The notes below the pieces were generated by a model that saw nothing but the letters and a program-made list of their open reading frames with translations, had not been told where the DNA came from and did no database searches. A stretch of DNA of 64,000 bases, taken from the NCBI GenBank assembly GCA_026996295.1, contig JALWLL010000014.1, positions 1 to 64,000 on the forward strand. Reading direction: 5' to 3'. The translations under genes were made by a program, and so were the position numbers. This DNA is from Sulfurimonas sp. (GTDB lineage: Bacteria; Campylobacterota; Campylobacteria; Campylobacterales; Sulfurimonadaceae). Positions within the stretch are counted from its first letter, which is position 1, and the number at the start of each line of letters is the position of its first letter. Of the stretch, positions 63,244-64,000 are shown one piece after another.

Positions 63244-64000
63244 ATGTTTGAGAGTTTGCCGCTTATACTGCTGTTTAAATTTTTAATGGTAATCATTTTT
63301 GGTTTTTTAACCGGGCTTGAGCTTCGAGAGTATTTATATTCCAAAAAGAAGCCTTTTGTGATGGGAACGACCCGAACTTTTACCTTTATAGCCCTTGTCG
63401 GATTTGTTTTAAATACCATCTCTGAGAGTGCCTTTTTGCTCGGTTTTGCTGCACTTTCTCTACTCTTGGTAATTTTTTACGCCAAAAAAATTCAAGAGCA
63501 TCAAAAAGGGATACTTCAGATACTCGTTGCATTACTGACGTACAGTTATGGTGCCATAGTAGAGATCTCCATCTACTTCATACCCCTTGTATATGTAAGC
63601 ATTGTTTTTACTATCTCATCAAAATCCAAAATCCAAATACTTATAGAGAAGATGGATACCAGTGAGCTTATAACTTTTTCCAAGTTTCTCATTGTTGCGG
63701 TGATTATACTTCCTTTGCTTCCAGATACCAACGTCATACCCTATGTCAGTGTCTCACCCTTTAAGATCTGGATAGCGGTTGTAGTTGTTAGCAGTATAAG
63801 CTATATCAGCTACATTCTTCAGAAGTACTTTTTGGCAAATGCCGGTATCATCGTCACTTCTATACTTGGAGGTATCTACTCCTCTACAGCCACTACCGTG
63901 GTTTTGGCCAAAAAAGCACTCAATAACCTTGTGGAAGCTTCCATAGTCTTGGCTACAGGCATTATGTATCTGAGACTTTTAGTGATCATAGCTATCTTTA
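63244..64000 (+). CDS. DUF4010/MgtC-like membrane protein, 3' end beyond window
   Basis: Hand-translated from the ATG at 63244 (GAAATTGTATG upstream); about 252 codons are visible without a stop. It starts MFESLPLILLFKFLMVIIFGFLTGLELRE, with TTRTFTFIALVGFVL next (compare MgtC-like 'G.RT..l....G'). After several helices it has AGIIVTSILGGIYSSTATTVVLAKKA, the DUF4010 signature. Function unknown; some relatives are thought to be transporters. Divergent from the EI24 gene. Confidence 0.75.
   Translation, partial: MFESLPLILLFKFLMVIIFGFLTGLELREYLYSKKKPFVMGTTRTFTFIALVGFVLNTISESAFLLGFAALSLLLVIFYAKKIQEHQKGILQILVALLTYSYGAIVEISIYFIPLVYVSIVFTISSKSKIQILIEKMDTSELITFSKFLIVAVIILPLLPDTNVIPYVSVSPFKIWIAVVVVSSISYISYILQKYFLANAGIIVTSILGGIYSSTATTVVLAKKALNNLVEASIVLATGIMYLRLLVIIAIF

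Noticed and set aside
63216-63419. Minus-strand 67-residue ORF
   Set aside because: It lies antisense to the partial DUF4010-type gene, which has clear family motifs.
1-64000. tRNA, rRNA, CRISPR array, insertion sequence, integrase or prophage
   Set aside because: I looked in the gaps and among the proteins and found none; all gaps are below about 300 bases and hold only promoter-like or terminator-like sequence.

Overview
The window is low-GC DNA, densely packed with genes (no gap above about 300 bases), and reads as a chromosome segment of a Campylobacterota bacterium most like Sulfurimonas or a close relative. The grounds are: the block cvpA-fur-lysS-(lipoprotein)-glyA-DUF1882-SPOR-(trpE)-aroE, whose backbone is the order known from Campylobacter and partly Helicobacter; a SurA/PpiD-like gene-ftsA-ftsZ; a class II DAHP synthase; and a clade II (Sec-type, cytochrome c-fused) nitrous oxide reductase cluster of the Wolinella/Sulfurimonas kind. 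I see no tRNA, rRNA, CRISPR array, insertion sequence or prophage.

Layout. 1-3022 (minus): oadG-oadA-oadB, a sodium-pumping oxaloacetate decarboxylase. 3243-6391: small membrane proteins, a polysaccharide flippase-like protein and a degenerate nuclease-like secreted protein. 6493-13262: htpG, an ABC-F ATPase, class II DAHP synthase. 13439-23841: diguanylate cyclase, cvpA, fur, lysS, LPP20-type lipoprotein, glyA, DUF1882, SPOR, trpE, aroE. 23857-27021 (minus): mltA-recR-pldA and a small secreted protein. 27095-34218: dnaJ, a PanF-like symporter with a tiny partner, a degenerate class II aldolase-fold protein, a periplasmic protein plus GGDEF-EAL receptor, bioA. 34352-38615: ppiD-like, ftsA, ftsZ, small J-domain protein.

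38628-53164 is the most interesting region: a complete nitrous oxide respiration island. An operon of a small periplasmic protein, a Crp/Fnr-family regulator and a two-TM sensor without an output domain precedes nosZ, which is followed by nosB, nosD, nosG, nosC1, nosC2, nosH, nosF, nosL-like, nosY, nosL, a CetB-like PAS protein, a second nosD and, tail to tail, a third NosL-like lipoprotein. Three FNR-type boxes (TTGAY-N4-RTCAA) lie before the sensor operon, nosZ and nosB, each with its centre exactly 32 bp before the centre of a -10 hexamer. This is the class II activator geometry and suggests one self-regulated regulon read by the encoded Crp/Fnr protein. A strong hairpin separates nosZ from nosB.

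53304-56871 (minus) holds an APC permease, a coiled-coil protein, a lipoamide dehydrogenase-type flavoprotein and two small proteins. 57037-64000: a YfdX-family protein, a 1305-residue lipoprotein with a long alanine-rich helix, an EI24/CysZ-like membrane protein and a partial DUF4010-type membrane protein. Several convergent gene pairs share perfect hairpin terminators that overlap the end of coding sequence. Start codons were moved from the ORF track wherever a Shine-Dalgarno sequence or signal peptide favoured another start.
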